A stretch of 17,415 bases of DNA from Bryobacterales bacterium (lineage in GTDB: Bacteria > Cyanobacteriota > Vampirovibrionia > Obscuribacterales > Obscuribacteraceae). The position numbers were made by a program, and so were the translations under genes. Shown here one piece after another: positions 7,606 to 15,423 of this stretch. Each line of letters begins with the position of its first letter. Positions within the stretch are counted from its first letter, which is position 1. The stretch covers positions 1 through 17,415 of the forward strand of contig CAJCHQ010000109.1 in NCBI GenBank assembly GCA_903970295.1, in the 5' to 3' direction. The notes under the pieces are model-generated. The model saw only the letters and a list, made by a program, of their open reading frames with translations, ran no database searches and was not told where the DNA came from.

Positions 7606-9285
7606 TCAGGCGGGTTTGCCCCAATACCAACCCTGACCGTAGTTGACTCCGATCTCGATAAGCATCTCGAGTTCTTCTTTCTCTTCGATACCTTCAGCGA
7701 TGAGTTCGGCACCGAGAGAGTTGACGACTTTGACAAGTCGCTTGAGTAAACGGGCTTTGGCTGGTTCGGCAGCGATACCGGTAACATACTTACGATCTAT
7801 CTTTACGATATCCGGCTCCAGGATTATCAAGCTCTCCAGTGAGCTGCGCCCGAAGCCGACATCGTCGATAGCAACTTTAATGCCATGCTCCTTGATCGCA
7901 TTAACATGATCGCGCAAGTAGGCCGGATCGCCAATAAATTGCTGTTCACTTATCTCGATACAGTAGTCGCGCGTCTTTCCATCATCCGGAAAAAGTGTCA
8001 TCAATCGATCGATTGGCGTATCGATAATGGTCGAGGGGAAAAGATTGACGTGGAAACGAACATCGGATTCAAACTTTGGCAAGGCTGAAGCGGCAAGACA
8101 GGTCTTCAAGCACCGCAGATCGACAATGGTCAAAAGATTGTATTCGCAGCTAACCCGAAAGAGATCGTCGGGCATTTCGAAGGCGCCTTCCGGTCCGCGA
8201 CTGAGAATTTCATGTCCGACTACTTTCACTTCATCCAATTTGAAAATCGGCATCGACACAGCACGGAAGCAGTCGCCTTTGCGCAGTTTTTCGGTTAGTT
8301 CCGAGAGCGCTTCCTTATCTGGACCTTCATTGAGCTTATGTTTTTCGCCGCTGGAAACACGATTCTTGCCCAACAGCTTGCTCTCTCTCACAGCCAGTCG
8401 GCATAGCGAAAGCACTTCTTCGATCGAACAAAACTCGTATGGCAATGCCAGCACACCCAGGCTCGCTGTTACGCGAATCGTCTCTTGTGCCAACCGCAAG
8501 GGACTTTCAGCCACGGCCAGGCGCACTTTTTCAGCAACCAGCATGCCCTCGGCCAGACGCGTATCCGGCAGGAGCATCAAAAATTCGTCGCCGCCGATGC
8601 GGGCGATATGGTCGGTTGGTCGCAATGTATCGCGCAAACGACCCGAGATTTCTTTCAAGACAACATCGCCAACGGCGTGCCCGAGCGTGGCATTAACCCG
8701 ATCGAAGTCATCGCAATCAAGCAAAGCTGCAACTAAATTCCATCCCTGCCTCTGGGCTCGACTGAATTCACTCTGTAAAGCGCGCTCCAATCCGATCCGG
8801 TTCAAGACTTCAGTGAGGGCGTCGACATTGGCCAATATTTCCAGGCGGCTGGTTGCGGCATCGAGTCTCGAAGTTGCTTCTTTGAGCGCTTCTTCGGCAC
8901 GCTTCAATTCCACCGCATGACGCATTGATTGGATCAGAGTGCGAGCGTCCAACCCTTTTTTGCGCAAATAATCTTGAGCGCCATTTTTGATCGCCTCGAC
9001 CGCATCTTGATCTTCATTGCTGCTGCCGATAACGACAACCGGCACGTGTCCGGCCAGAGCTTTAACCCGCATGAATGCTTCAATGCCGCGCTCGCCAGTC
9101 AATGCCAGATCCATCACCACGAGATCGACACCACCTTCCGTCAGGCGTTTCAGCCCGTTAGCCAGCTTGTTCGTCCGTTCCATCGCAAAACCGGCTTCAG
9201 CAGCCTCATTCAGCACCTGATGCAAGGCATGTGCATCTTTGCCGTTATCCTCGATGAGCAAGACTCGAGTCTTCGCGTGGTCCAT
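7606..9285 (-). CDS. Response regulator with GGDEF and EAL domains (c-di-GMP turnover)
   Basis: This protein of about 559 residues has three domains. The receiver domain (about 5-120) carries the acidic pair E12/D13 and the likely phosphoacceptor D59 in DLVVMDLAL. A short coiled linker leads to a GGDEF diguanylate cyclase domain (about 150-310) with an intact RIGGDEF motif and an RPTD product-inhibition site exactly five residues before it. The EAL phosphodiesterase domain (about 330-559) reads EIL for EAL (E359) but keeps the N in NLFPS, EISEQ (E444), DDVGFGRSSL (D474/D475), K495 in VKID, AEGIEE and GQG. Both activities therefore look possible. I chose ATG 9285, with GGAA 8 nt upstream, giving MDHAKTRVLLIEDN; ATG 9303 and TTG 9312 are alternatives. 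The methyltransferase gene follows 54 nt downstream. A partner kinase is not present. Confidence 0.92.
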   Translation of the reverse strand: MDHAKTRVLLIEDNGKDAHALHQVLNEAAEAGFAMERTNKLANGLKRLTEGGVDLVVMDLALTGERGIEAFMRVKALAGHVPVVVIGSSNEDQDAVEAIKNGAQDYLRKKGLDARTLIQSMRHAVELKRAEEALKEATSRLDAATSRLEILANVDALTEVLNRIGLERALQSEFSRAQRQGWNLVAALLDCDDFDRVNATLGHAVGDVVLKEISGRLRDTLRPTDHIARIGGDEFLMLLPDTRLAEGMLVAEKVRLAVAESPLRLAQETIRVTASLGVLALPYEFCSIEEVLSLCRLAVRESKLLGKNRVSSGEKHKLNEGPDKEALSELTEKLRKGDCFRAVSMPIFKLDEVKVVGHEILSRGPEGAFEMPDDLFRVSCEYNLLTIVDLRCLKTCLAASALPKFESDVRFHVNLFPSTIIDTPIDRLMTLFPDDGKTRDYCIEISEQQFIGDPAYLRDHVNAIKEHGIKVAIDDVGFGRSSLESLIILEPDIVKIDRKYVTGIAAEPAKARLLKRLVKVVNSLGAELIAEGIEEKEELEMLIEIGVNYGQGWYWGKPA

Positions 9286-9517
9286 AATGATGTTTCCGAC
9301 CATTGATTCCAATTCGTCCTATTGCTGATGGGTTATATGAACAGCACCATCGGCCGACTATCACGTCAGCTTCCCCCTTACCTTATGCCCAACTTTAGGA
9401 ACTCAGTCCAGGCCGAGGCCTTTGAGACCCCAAATTATTGTTCCCAAGAACGCGCGAGTTAACTCAAAGAAAGCATTCCTCGGGTACGATCAACACACCG
9501 CGCCGACCGATAACGAC
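9286..9517. other. Divergent intergenic region between the GGDEF-EAL and flippase-like genes
   Basis: About 230 nt separates two divergent genes and should hold both promoters. On the minus strand a TATAAC-like -10 candidate lies near 9332-9337, but its -35 is poor. A perfect inverted repeat, AGGCC-ga-GGCCT, sits at 9410-9421; a GAGG inside it lies just before an in-frame TTG at 9422, which could extend the flippase-like protein by 32 residues. I cannot identify a transcription start with confidence. Confidence 0.35.
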
Positions 9518-10573
9518 ATGAACGACCTAGTGACAACCCAAAAACAGCCTGCCGGAGGCGGAGCTAAAATCGCCAAACAACTTGCTGCGGTGGCATTCGG
9601 AGCTTTTTTCCTCTGGTTGGCGTTCAGCAAAAGCGATTTTAATCAAGTCTGGTCCTATGCGAAAGAAGCGGACCCGATTTTTCTTTTTTTGATATGCGTG
9701 TCGGCTGTTATCAGCCACTTAGTGCGGGCAGCCCGCTGGTTGATTCTCTTGCGCCCCCTGACCGACCGCAAACTTTGCCTCTGGAATTCATTCTGCGCAG
9801 TCATTTATGGCTATGCAGTCAATCTTGTTCTGCCACGTGGCGGCGAGGTCGCCCGGTTAGTCTCGATTACCAAAAGCGAAGATTTGCCCTGGGCTGGCGT
9901 CTTACCGACCATGTTCATCGACCGCTTGCTCGATATTGCCATGCTTTGTTTGATTTTCGGCTTGAGCATCCCGATTCTGCCGCCGGCACTTTTGAAGCAA
10001 ATGCCTTTTCTCACGGGCGGCGGAGTGTTACTGATTGTTGGCAGTCTGACTTTATTAATTCTGTTGCCGCGGATGGCCGATTTCATTCTCTGGATTCTCG
10101 CCATTCCGTTCATCAAAAACCGCCTCCCTGAGCAAGTGGCAAAAACAGCGGAGGCTCTGGCTGAGCAGTTTCGAGTCGGCACCAAATCTTTGACTGACAA
10201 AAAGAATTATCCATCAATCGCCGCCTCTACTTTGCTGATTTGGTTCTTTTACTGGCTCAACTGCTATCTTGCGATCCTCAGTTTTCATCTGCAATCCAAA
10301 GTCAGTCTCTTGCAGAGTTTCGTTGTTTTCTCCGTGGGCAATGCCGGCGTTTTGATTCCGTCACCCGGGTCTGTGGGCGGTTTCCATCTGTTCGTCAGTC
10401 AGGGACTTATCCTCACCGCGGGCGTCGACAAAGATCTGGCTCTGGCTTTTGCCACTGTTTTGCATATCTTCTGTTTCTTCATCGCCGTCTGCATTCCAGC
10501 TTTGATCTGCTTCTTGATCCAATCGAGCCGAACCAGGGCGACTAAAGGATTAGAAGCTAGCGCCGAAAAATAG
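9518..10573 (+). CDS. Flippase-like integral membrane protein (UPF0104 / LPG-synthase TM domain)
   Basis: This polytopic inner-membrane protein of 351 residues from the ATG at 9518 has about eight hydrophobic segments. It matches the family that includes the membrane part of lysylphosphatidylglycerol synthase, AglD and YbhN. Characteristic stretches are LVRAARWLILLRPL, NLVLPRGGEVARLVSI (the family's loop with conserved Gly, Glu and Arg), FIDRLLDIAMLC and GVLIPSPGSVGGFH near the C terminus. Members are linked to lipid or glycolipid movement across the membrane, but the transported substrate cannot be read from sequence. There is no soluble aminoacyl-transferase domain, so it is not a full MprF. 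An upstream in-frame TTG (9422) would add a hydrophilic leader unlike the family, so I prefer the ATG although it lacks a good ribosome binding site. A patatin gene follows after 94 nt. Confidence 0.85.
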   Translation: MNDLVTTQKQPAGGGAKIAKQLAAVAFGAFFLWLAFSKSDFNQVWSYAKEADPIFLFLICVSAVISHLVRAARWLILLRPLTDRKLCLWNSFCAVIYGYAVNLVLPRGGEVARLVSITKSEDLPWAGVLPTMFIDRLLDIAMLCLIFGLSIPILPPALLKQMPFLTGGGVLLIVGSLTLLILLPRMADFILWILAIPFIKNRLPEQVAKTAEALAEQFRVGTKSLTDKKNYPSIAASTLLIWFFYWLNCYLAILSFHLQSKVSLLQSFVVFSVGNAGVLIPSPGSVGGFHLFVSQGLILTAGVDKDLALAFATVLHIFCFFIAVCIPALICFLIQSSRTRATKGLEASAEK

Positions 10574-10592
10574 ATAGAGACTGAGCGGAAAC

Positions 10593-10606
10593 AGCTTGTT
10601 TAAGCT
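10593..10606 (+). repeat. Small stem-loop after the flippase-like gene
   Basis: AGCTT-GTTT-AAGCT can form a 5-bp stem with a 4-nt loop about 20 nt after the stop codon. It lacks a T-run and is AT-rich, so it is at best a weak terminator or part of the patatin gene's leader. No convincing promoter is visible in this 94-nt gap. Confidence 0.25.
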
Positions 10607-10655
10607 ACAGTAGATAATAGATGAGAGCGCCTGGAACCACAGTTCTCGTCTAGCA

Positions 10656-10661
10656 GAAAGG
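10656..10661 (+). promoter_or_regulatory. Shine-Dalgarno sequence that sets the TTG start of the patatin gene
   Basis: AAAGGT-type purine stretch (AAAGG plus G at 10656-10661), six bases before TTG 10668. No in-frame ATG exists between this and the GGGARG motif, so the site supports TTG as the true start. Confidence 0.65.
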
Positions 10662-10667
10662 TGCACT

Positions 10668-11588
10668 TTGCTTACTATCAGCGGCACGACTCAACAGGGA
10701 GACCCCTCTCCGGACCGACCAAAACGCGCCCTTGTCCTTTCAGGCGGTGGCGCGCGTGGTGCTTATGAAGTCGGCGTCGTCAAAGCATTGCTTGAGCAAG
10801 GTCTGGAATTCGACCTGGCATTCGGCACAAGTGTCGGCGGCATCAATGCTGCCTTTATCGCTCAGGGAAATTTCGAGCGATTGGAACATTTGTGGGTCAA
10901 CTTGCAGGCAACCGATGTGTTCAAGATGCCGAATTTTTCACAGATTCGACACGTCATGGGCGGACTCAGGCATGGTCTTCTAGACACAGCACCACTGGAG
11001 CGGACCCTCTACAAAGAACTTAAATTGGCGCCGTTCAAACAAAGCAAAACCAAAGTTGGTTTTTTAACAACGGATCTTTGCACGCTACAGACCAAAGTGA
11101 TCACATCGGACGAAATCGAATCTTTGCCGCATCTGGTCGATGTCTTGATGGCAGCTTCAGCGATTCCGATTCTTTTTCCGACCAGAGGTTTCAATGGGCA
11201 AGGGATGTGGATTGACTCGGGACTTGTGCGTAACACGCCGATCCAAACAGCAATCAACATGGGAGCCAAAGAAATTTATACGGTACTCGTTCAGGCAGAA
11301 AATGACGGCAGTTGCCCCAGTAACATTCTGCAAGTGCTGACTCGCTGCGCCGATATTCTGTTATATGCATCCGCCCGTGACGGCATCAGAACCGTGCAGG
11401 AATACAACAAGCTGATAAAAAACAATTCGTCGCCTGAAATCTTGCAATACAAATTGGGCCTGAAAGTTTTTCAACCACGTAGCCAAATCGCACTGAACAT
11501 GCTGGATATCAGCCCGCAGAATTCTAAAATGCTCATGCGCCTGGGCTACGAAGATGCGATCAGTCAACTAGCCGAACAAGTCGATTAA
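10668..11588 (+). CDS. Patatin-like phospholipase
   Basis: This 306-residue cytoplasmic or membrane-associated serine lipase uses a Ser-Asp dyad. It has the oxyanion loop SGGGARGAYEVGV (25-37), the nucleophile elbow GTSVGG with S55, and the catalytic aspartate D183 in WIDSGLVRNTP. Most patatins read DGG or DGA at the Asp motif; DSG here is a mild variant that keeps Asp and the second Gly. The size fits bacterial patatins of the RssA/YlbK-like kind, with no signal peptide, transmembrane segment or C-terminal barrel. Likely substrates are glycerophospholipids or neutral lipids; the exact one is unknown. The start is TTG with a strong Shine-Dalgarno sequence six bases upstream. It stands between two membrane proteins on the same strand, suggesting a role in membrane lipid turnover. 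Confidence 0.92.
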   Translation: MLTISGTTQQGDPSPDRPKRALVLSGGGARGAYEVGVVKALLEQGLEFDLAFGTSVGGINAAFIAQGNFERLEHLWVNLQATDVFKMPNFSQIRHVMGGLRHGLLDTAPLERTLYKELKLAPFKQSKTKVGFLTTDLCTLQTKVITSDEIESLPHLVDVLMAASAIPILFPTRGFNGQGMWIDSGLVRNTPIQTAINMGAKEIYTVLVQAENDGSCPSNILQVLTRCADILLYASARDGIRTVQEYNKLIKNNSSPEILQYKLGLKVFQPRSQIALNMLDISPQNSKMLMRLGYEDAISQLAEQVD

Positions 11589-11632
11589 TGAGACAAAATC
11601 GTAGTAATCGGCGATTATCTTAGAACCTGATC

Positions 11633-11636
11633 GGAG
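11633..11636 (+). promoter_or_regulatory. Shine-Dalgarno sequence for the TTG start of the HTTM-like gene
   Basis: GGAG nine bases before TTG 11646. The next in-frame ATG lies far inside the membrane domain, so TTG is the credible start. Confidence 0.55.
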
Positions 11637-11645
11637 TAATCGCGG

Positions 11646-12815
11646 TTGGACAAAGGAATTGTCACGTCCGGCTCTCAGCTAACCCGCTCCTCGCGACTGC
11701 GTTTTGCAGTAGCCCTGGCATTGATCGTCGAATTACTCTTGTGCCCGACTCTATGGACCGGTCAAGGACGAACTTTTCCAATCGTGCCTTTGTGGCCGCT
11801 GGCTGCCACCGTGCCTATCGCAGCCGGCAACATTTTGTTCGATCTGATGTTGGCCTTTCTAGGAGCAGCCGGGCTGTCATCAAAACCAAGTTGGTTTACG
11901 ACAGGATTCCTGATCCTGGCAGCGTTTCTCTGTCTTTCTGATTACACACGATGCCAAACCTGGCTTTACCAATTGTCGTTCATGCTTGCCCTGCTTTCAT
12001 ACTGGCGTCGCGAAGATCAAGTCGAGGGCGCTCTGGACTGCTGTCGCATAGTCGTCGCCTCTGCTTATTTCTGGAGCGGATTCTGGAAATTGAATGCCCG
12101 TTTTTTCTCCGAAACTTTCTCCTGGTTCGTGCAACCGTTGTTGCCTGGCATCTATGGCTCAACGGCGGAAATGCTAGCACTGCCCGTTCCTTTCATCGAG
12201 ATGGGAGCGAGTCTCGCTCTCTTCTTCCGGCGCACTCGATTGCCAGCGATTGTCTTTTGCATTGCCATGCATATTTTCATTCTTGCTTGCATCGGTCCGA
12301 TCGGACACAAAGTCAACCAGATTGTCTGGCCATGGAATATTTTCATGGTCGCCTTCGTCATTCTACTCTTCTGGGGCGAAGAGTCTGAAACTCCTGCACG
12401 CCTTCTAAAGTGGCAAGGAGCGAGTATGCAAACACTGACGATCGCGCTTTTCGCAGTGGCGCCGTTGTTCAATATCTGGGGACTGTGGGACAGCAATCCC
12501 TCTTTCTTTCTATACAGCGGCAATCAGTGTGCGGGATTTATTTATATGAGTGCCGATTCCTACCAGAAGCTTTCGCCCTCAGTGCAAAAATTATGCAGCA
12601 GGCAAGACAGCGGTAAATACTTGCTGATCTTGAATGCCTGGTCGCTGGCTGATCTGAATGTCGTCACTTATCCCGAGCCTCGTGTGCTTCGTCAAATAGC
12701 CAAAGCAATCTGGCTGGAAACCAATCGGCCATCCGATATGGAATTCCTGCTCGAGGGGCGAGTAGATAGCAAAGGCATGGCCAGCCGAGAACTATCAAAC
12801 TGTTCAGCGTTGTGA
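11646..12815 (+). CDS. HTTM-like (vitamin-K-carboxylase-related) multi-pass membrane protein
   Basis: This 389-residue protein has about seven or eight hydrophobic segments over residues 17-300 and a soluble C-terminal part of some 90 residues. The middle resembles the HTTM / gamma-carboxylase membrane domain: WLYQLSFMLALLSYWRR (106-122), then RIVVASAYFWSGFWKLNARF (134-153), where the KLN triplet (K148) corresponds to the conserved Lys-Leu site of that superfamily, then FCIAMHIFILACIGPIGH, where a histidine near a bundle core is typical. The resemblance is by eye and the catalytic role is unproven; a DoxX/MauE-like membrane protein is the main alternative. The start is TTG with GGAG nine bases upstream. 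It lies 57 nt after the patatin gene and is probably co-transcribed. It converges on the S41-like gene with 19 nt between. Confidence 0.65.
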   Translation: MDKGIVTSGSQLTRSSRLRFAVALALIVELLLCPTLWTGQGRTFPIVPLWPLAATVPIAAGNILFDLMLAFLGAAGLSSKPSWFTTGFLILAAFLCLSDYTRCQTWLYQLSFMLALLSYWRREDQVEGALDCCRIVVASAYFWSGFWKLNARFFSETFSWFVQPLLPGIYGSTAEMLALPVPFIEMGASLALFFRRTRLPAIVFCIAMHIFILACIGPIGHKVNQIVWPWNIFMVAFVILLFWGEESETPARLLKWQGASMQTLTIALFAVAPLFNIWGLWDSNPSFFLYSGNQCAGFIYMSADSYQKLSPSVQKLCSRQDSGKYLLILNAWSLADLNVVTYPEPRVLRQIAKAIWLETNRPSDMEFLLEGRVDSKGMASRELSNCSAL

Positions 12816-12834
12816 TCATGGGTAAAGGTCGCTC

Positions 12835-15423
12835 TCAACTGCCAGAATTTGCACTGCGCAAATACTCGATTGCTTTATCTAGCACCTCATCTTTACCCGA
12901 GCGCAGACCAAGAACTTTCGGGCGTGCAACAACATCCGGTACCAGACCTTCTCGTTGAACTTGCCTACCATCCGGAAAGACGACCGCTTCGCCAGCCAGT
13001 CCGATCAAGACACCGCCCGGCACATAAAAGTCAGTGGCCGTGCCCACGCATCCAGCGGTCGGCGAGCCGATGAAAACTGTATCGTTGGCTGCCTTGAGAA
13101 ACAGTCCCAGGTGTTCACCAGCACCCTCTGTTCGGCCATCGATCAAGAGCACTGTCTTACCTTGATATTTGGGCTGGGATGACCTGGGTATCAGCTGCAC
13201 TAGCTCTTGCTTTTGATTTTGAAAGATGCAATCTCCAGAGCGGCCACTAGGTTCCATCAAAATCAGTTGGATGAATTTCGCCGCGGCAATATCTTCTTTG
13301 CGTGCTAATCTCTGTGCGATCGATAAGGTAGTCGAATGCGGGCAGCCACGCATGTCAAAAATAATTGACTTCGTATCTTTGAAGCGTTCAAACATCGTAT
13401 CGACCATGTTGCTTGGCAAAAGATCGAGGTTGACATAACCGATATTGCCAGGCAAAAAGCGCATGATTTCTTTGTCGGACGGCTGCGCCTTCGGCCAATC
13501 CCATTTGCGCAATACAGAAAGAGTTCTTTTTGCGCCGGTACGATCTTCAAGGGTCAGGTTGAACATCGATGAGTCAGTGCCACGAAATATGCGCTCGCTA
13601 ATTTTCGTAGCCAATGCTTGTGGCGTGGATACAGAGAGGAACTGGGCGAGACGGGCGGCATGCATTTGCACCGGTTGTCCGTCTATTTCAAGGAGCACAT
13701 CACCGATTTTGACGCCACTCGCTTCACCGGCAAGCTGGTCCAGATATTTTGTCACCACCAGTTGATGATCGATAAAGCGGCAGGCAAAGGGCGGCTGGGC
13801 ATGACCAAAATAATCAGACAAAGCATCGGCAGCGACGAAAGCATGCGAGTCGTGAACAAAAGACACCATATGGGCCACGGCGAGAGCATACTCCTTTTCA
13901 TTGTGAGCCACCTGGAACGTGGCGATAGATTCAGCCAAGATCGTGTCCCATGAGCCTGGCATCAGGTCCTTGTAAGGAGAGAAGTAATTGACGACCGCCC
14001 AGATCTTGAAAGCGGCGAGAATGCGATAGGCTTCATCTGGGAAGCGATTGGAACTGGCAGAAGCAACCGCTCTAGCCTCCTTCGCTGGGCCTGGACCACT
14101 TTCATTTTCTGCGCGACTATCAACACCACTGGCAGTATCACCTCCACGCACCCAAACTAAAGCTTTTTGCAAGGCTGCGTCTAGATTCGCGTCTTTGTCG
14201 AGGTTAACCACTAGATTCGGGTGAAAACCGAATGTGCCGTCTCTAAATGCTATTTCGCTCAATCTCACTCGCGCGACCAAGCCACCTGGCATTTCCTGAG
14301 GGCGGACTGCGACAAGATTGGACTCGTCGAAATCGGGCTCAGCCACGATATAGGCCCAGCCAGCATGCTGCAAGGCAACACCCAGATCAGACAGATGCGA
14401 ATTCGCATCTATAATGAACGCTAATCTCGTTGCCTTCGATAAAGGTTGCTGAAGCGCAAGTTGCTCAGTGGGCGGGAACTGAACATCGGTTACTTTGAAC
14501 GCTGAATAAAATTGATCGTTGCTTAGCCCTTTATCCGCCCTGTACCCAAAGTGGATACGCGAGCGTTTCGCGAACGGCTGGACCTTGAAAGCCACAAGCG
14601 TCTCCTGCAAGCCGGATTCGTCGATCAGGCGAGACAAAGTTTGCGCAGACAATGCACCGCTCTCGCCACGCAGATCTAATACCAATCCGCGAGCGCCAGG
14701 CAAATCTCGGTTGACCGCAGCCAATTCCTTCTTTGCCTGCGGCTCTGTTTCATTACAGTTGGCAAAGTGAATGACAAAGATGCCGTCTCTGGTTTTTTCA
14801 ACGAGTGGATACAAATGTTTGGATGCGCCACGCTCCGTGCTCGAAACTTGGTCGGGACCAGGAACGACGTCTACCACACCATTGATGCCGTCGATTTGAC
14901 CAGCATGGAAAACTCTCGTGACGGGGTCGCGCAAAACACTTAGCATTTGTTCGACGACGGAACGGTATGTTTCATCGCTATCGCCAAGCTTGATTTCGGG
15001 AATTGCTTGAGCAAAAGCTTCATCCCAATCAATCGTCTTGTAGGCTAGATAGGGATGAAAATATTTGATCAAAGCCCACAATTTGCCGAGAGCGACTAGT
15101 CTCTCAATTCGCAGTGACTGAGCGGATCGCTTGGCTTCCTCATCAGCCTTGCGCGAAAGCTCTGAAGCACCGCCTGAGTCGGAGTTCGGACCTTGATCGG
15201 TGCTGTCTCTCGGTTCGGTTACAGGATTGGATTGCTGAGAGGAGGGAATGGTTGGTTTACCAGGTAATGTCAAAGCCGGTTGCAGAGCTACGTCTTGACC
15301 TGACGCAGAGGCGTACCCCAAAACGCCTCCAGGCGCTGCTGCAATCGCCAATAGACAGAGAAGGAAGGCATTCGTTTTCACACCCATTGTTGCCCTGCCG
15401 CGACAGGACTTTTGCCATACCAT
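12835..15423 (-). CDS. Exported S41-like (tricorn-core) protein with two tandem modules, both lacking the catalytic serine
   Basis: This 862-residue protein begins with a basic stretch and a hydrophobic segment (17-35) read as a signal peptide, then a Ser/Pro/Gln-rich linker to about residue 100. The S41 helical domain occurs twice: LWALIKYFHPY...DWDEAFAQAI (115-141) and IWAVVNYFSPY...SWDTILAESI (474-500). Each is followed by a ClpP/crotonase-like core: RGLVLDLRG and LAFIIDAN (module 1), SIIFDMRG and VLLIDGRT (module 2). A PDZ-like part with GVKIGDVLLEIDGQPV (570-585) lies in module 2. S41 peptidases have Ser three residues before Glu in the core motif; here that site is Gly (G767, in RTEGAGEH), and the aligned site in module 1 is Leu (L344). 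Module 2 keeps H527 in HDSHAF; module 1 has Val there. It may bind peptides without cleaving them. ATG 15423 has AAGGA six bases upstream. Confidence 0.85.
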   Translation of the reverse strand: MVWQKSCRGRATMGVKTNAFLLCLLAIAAAPGGVLGYASASGQDVALQPALTLPGKPTIPSSQQSNPVTEPRDSTDQGPNSDSGGASELSRKADEEAKRSAQSLRIERLVALGKLWALIKYFHPYLAYKTIDWDEAFAQAIPEIKLGDSDETYRSVVEQMLSVLRDPVTRVFHAGQIDGINGVVDVVPGPDQVSSTERGASKHLYPLVEKTRDGIFVIHFANCNETEPQAKKELAAVNRDLPGARGLVLDLRGESGALSAQTLSRLIDESGLQETLVAFKVQPFAKRSRIHFGYRADKGLSNDQFYSAFKVTDVQFPPTEQLALQQPLSKATRLAFIIDANSHLSDLGVALQHAGWAYIVAEPDFDESNLVAVRPQEMPGGLVARVRLSEIAFRDGTFGFHPNLVVNLDKDANLDAALQKALVWVRGGDTASGVDSRAENESGPGPAKEARAVASASSNRFPDEAYRILAAFKIWAVVNYFSPYKDLMPGSWDTILAESIATFQVAHNEKEYALAVAHMVSFVHDSHAFVAADALSDYFGHAQPPFACRFIDHQLVVTKYLDQLAGEASGVKIGDVLLEIDGQPVQMHAARLAQFLSVSTPQALATKISERIFRGTDSSMFNLTLEDRTGAKRTLSVLRKWDWPKAQPSDKEIMRFLPGNIGYVNLDLLPSNMVDTMFERFKDTKSIIFDMRGCPHSTTLSIAQRLARKEDIAAAKFIQLILMEPSGRSGDCIFQNQKQELVQLIPRSSQPKYQGKTVLLIDGRTEGAGEHLGLFLKAANDTVFIGSPTAGCVGTATDFYVPGGVLIGLAGEAVVFPDGRQVQREGLVPDVVARPKVLGLRSGKDEVLDKAIEYLRSANSGS

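Noticed and set aside
8027..8920. A 297-residue open frame on the plus strand, opposite the GGDEF-EAL gene
   Set aside because: It is rich in Ser, Arg and Thr with no recognisable motif, and it lies wholly opposite a well-supported three-domain protein; it is a codon-bias shadow.
9422..9517. N-terminal extension of the flippase-like protein from TTG 9422
   Set aside because: The 32 extra residues are hydrophilic and unlike the family, and the GAGG before the TTG is only 3 bases away; ATG 9518 fits better, though its own ribosome site is poor.
11951..12388. A 145-residue plus-strand frame inside the HTTM-like gene
   Set aside because: Out-of-frame shadow with Arg/Ser-rich composition; the overlapping frame has coherent membrane segments and a ribosome site.
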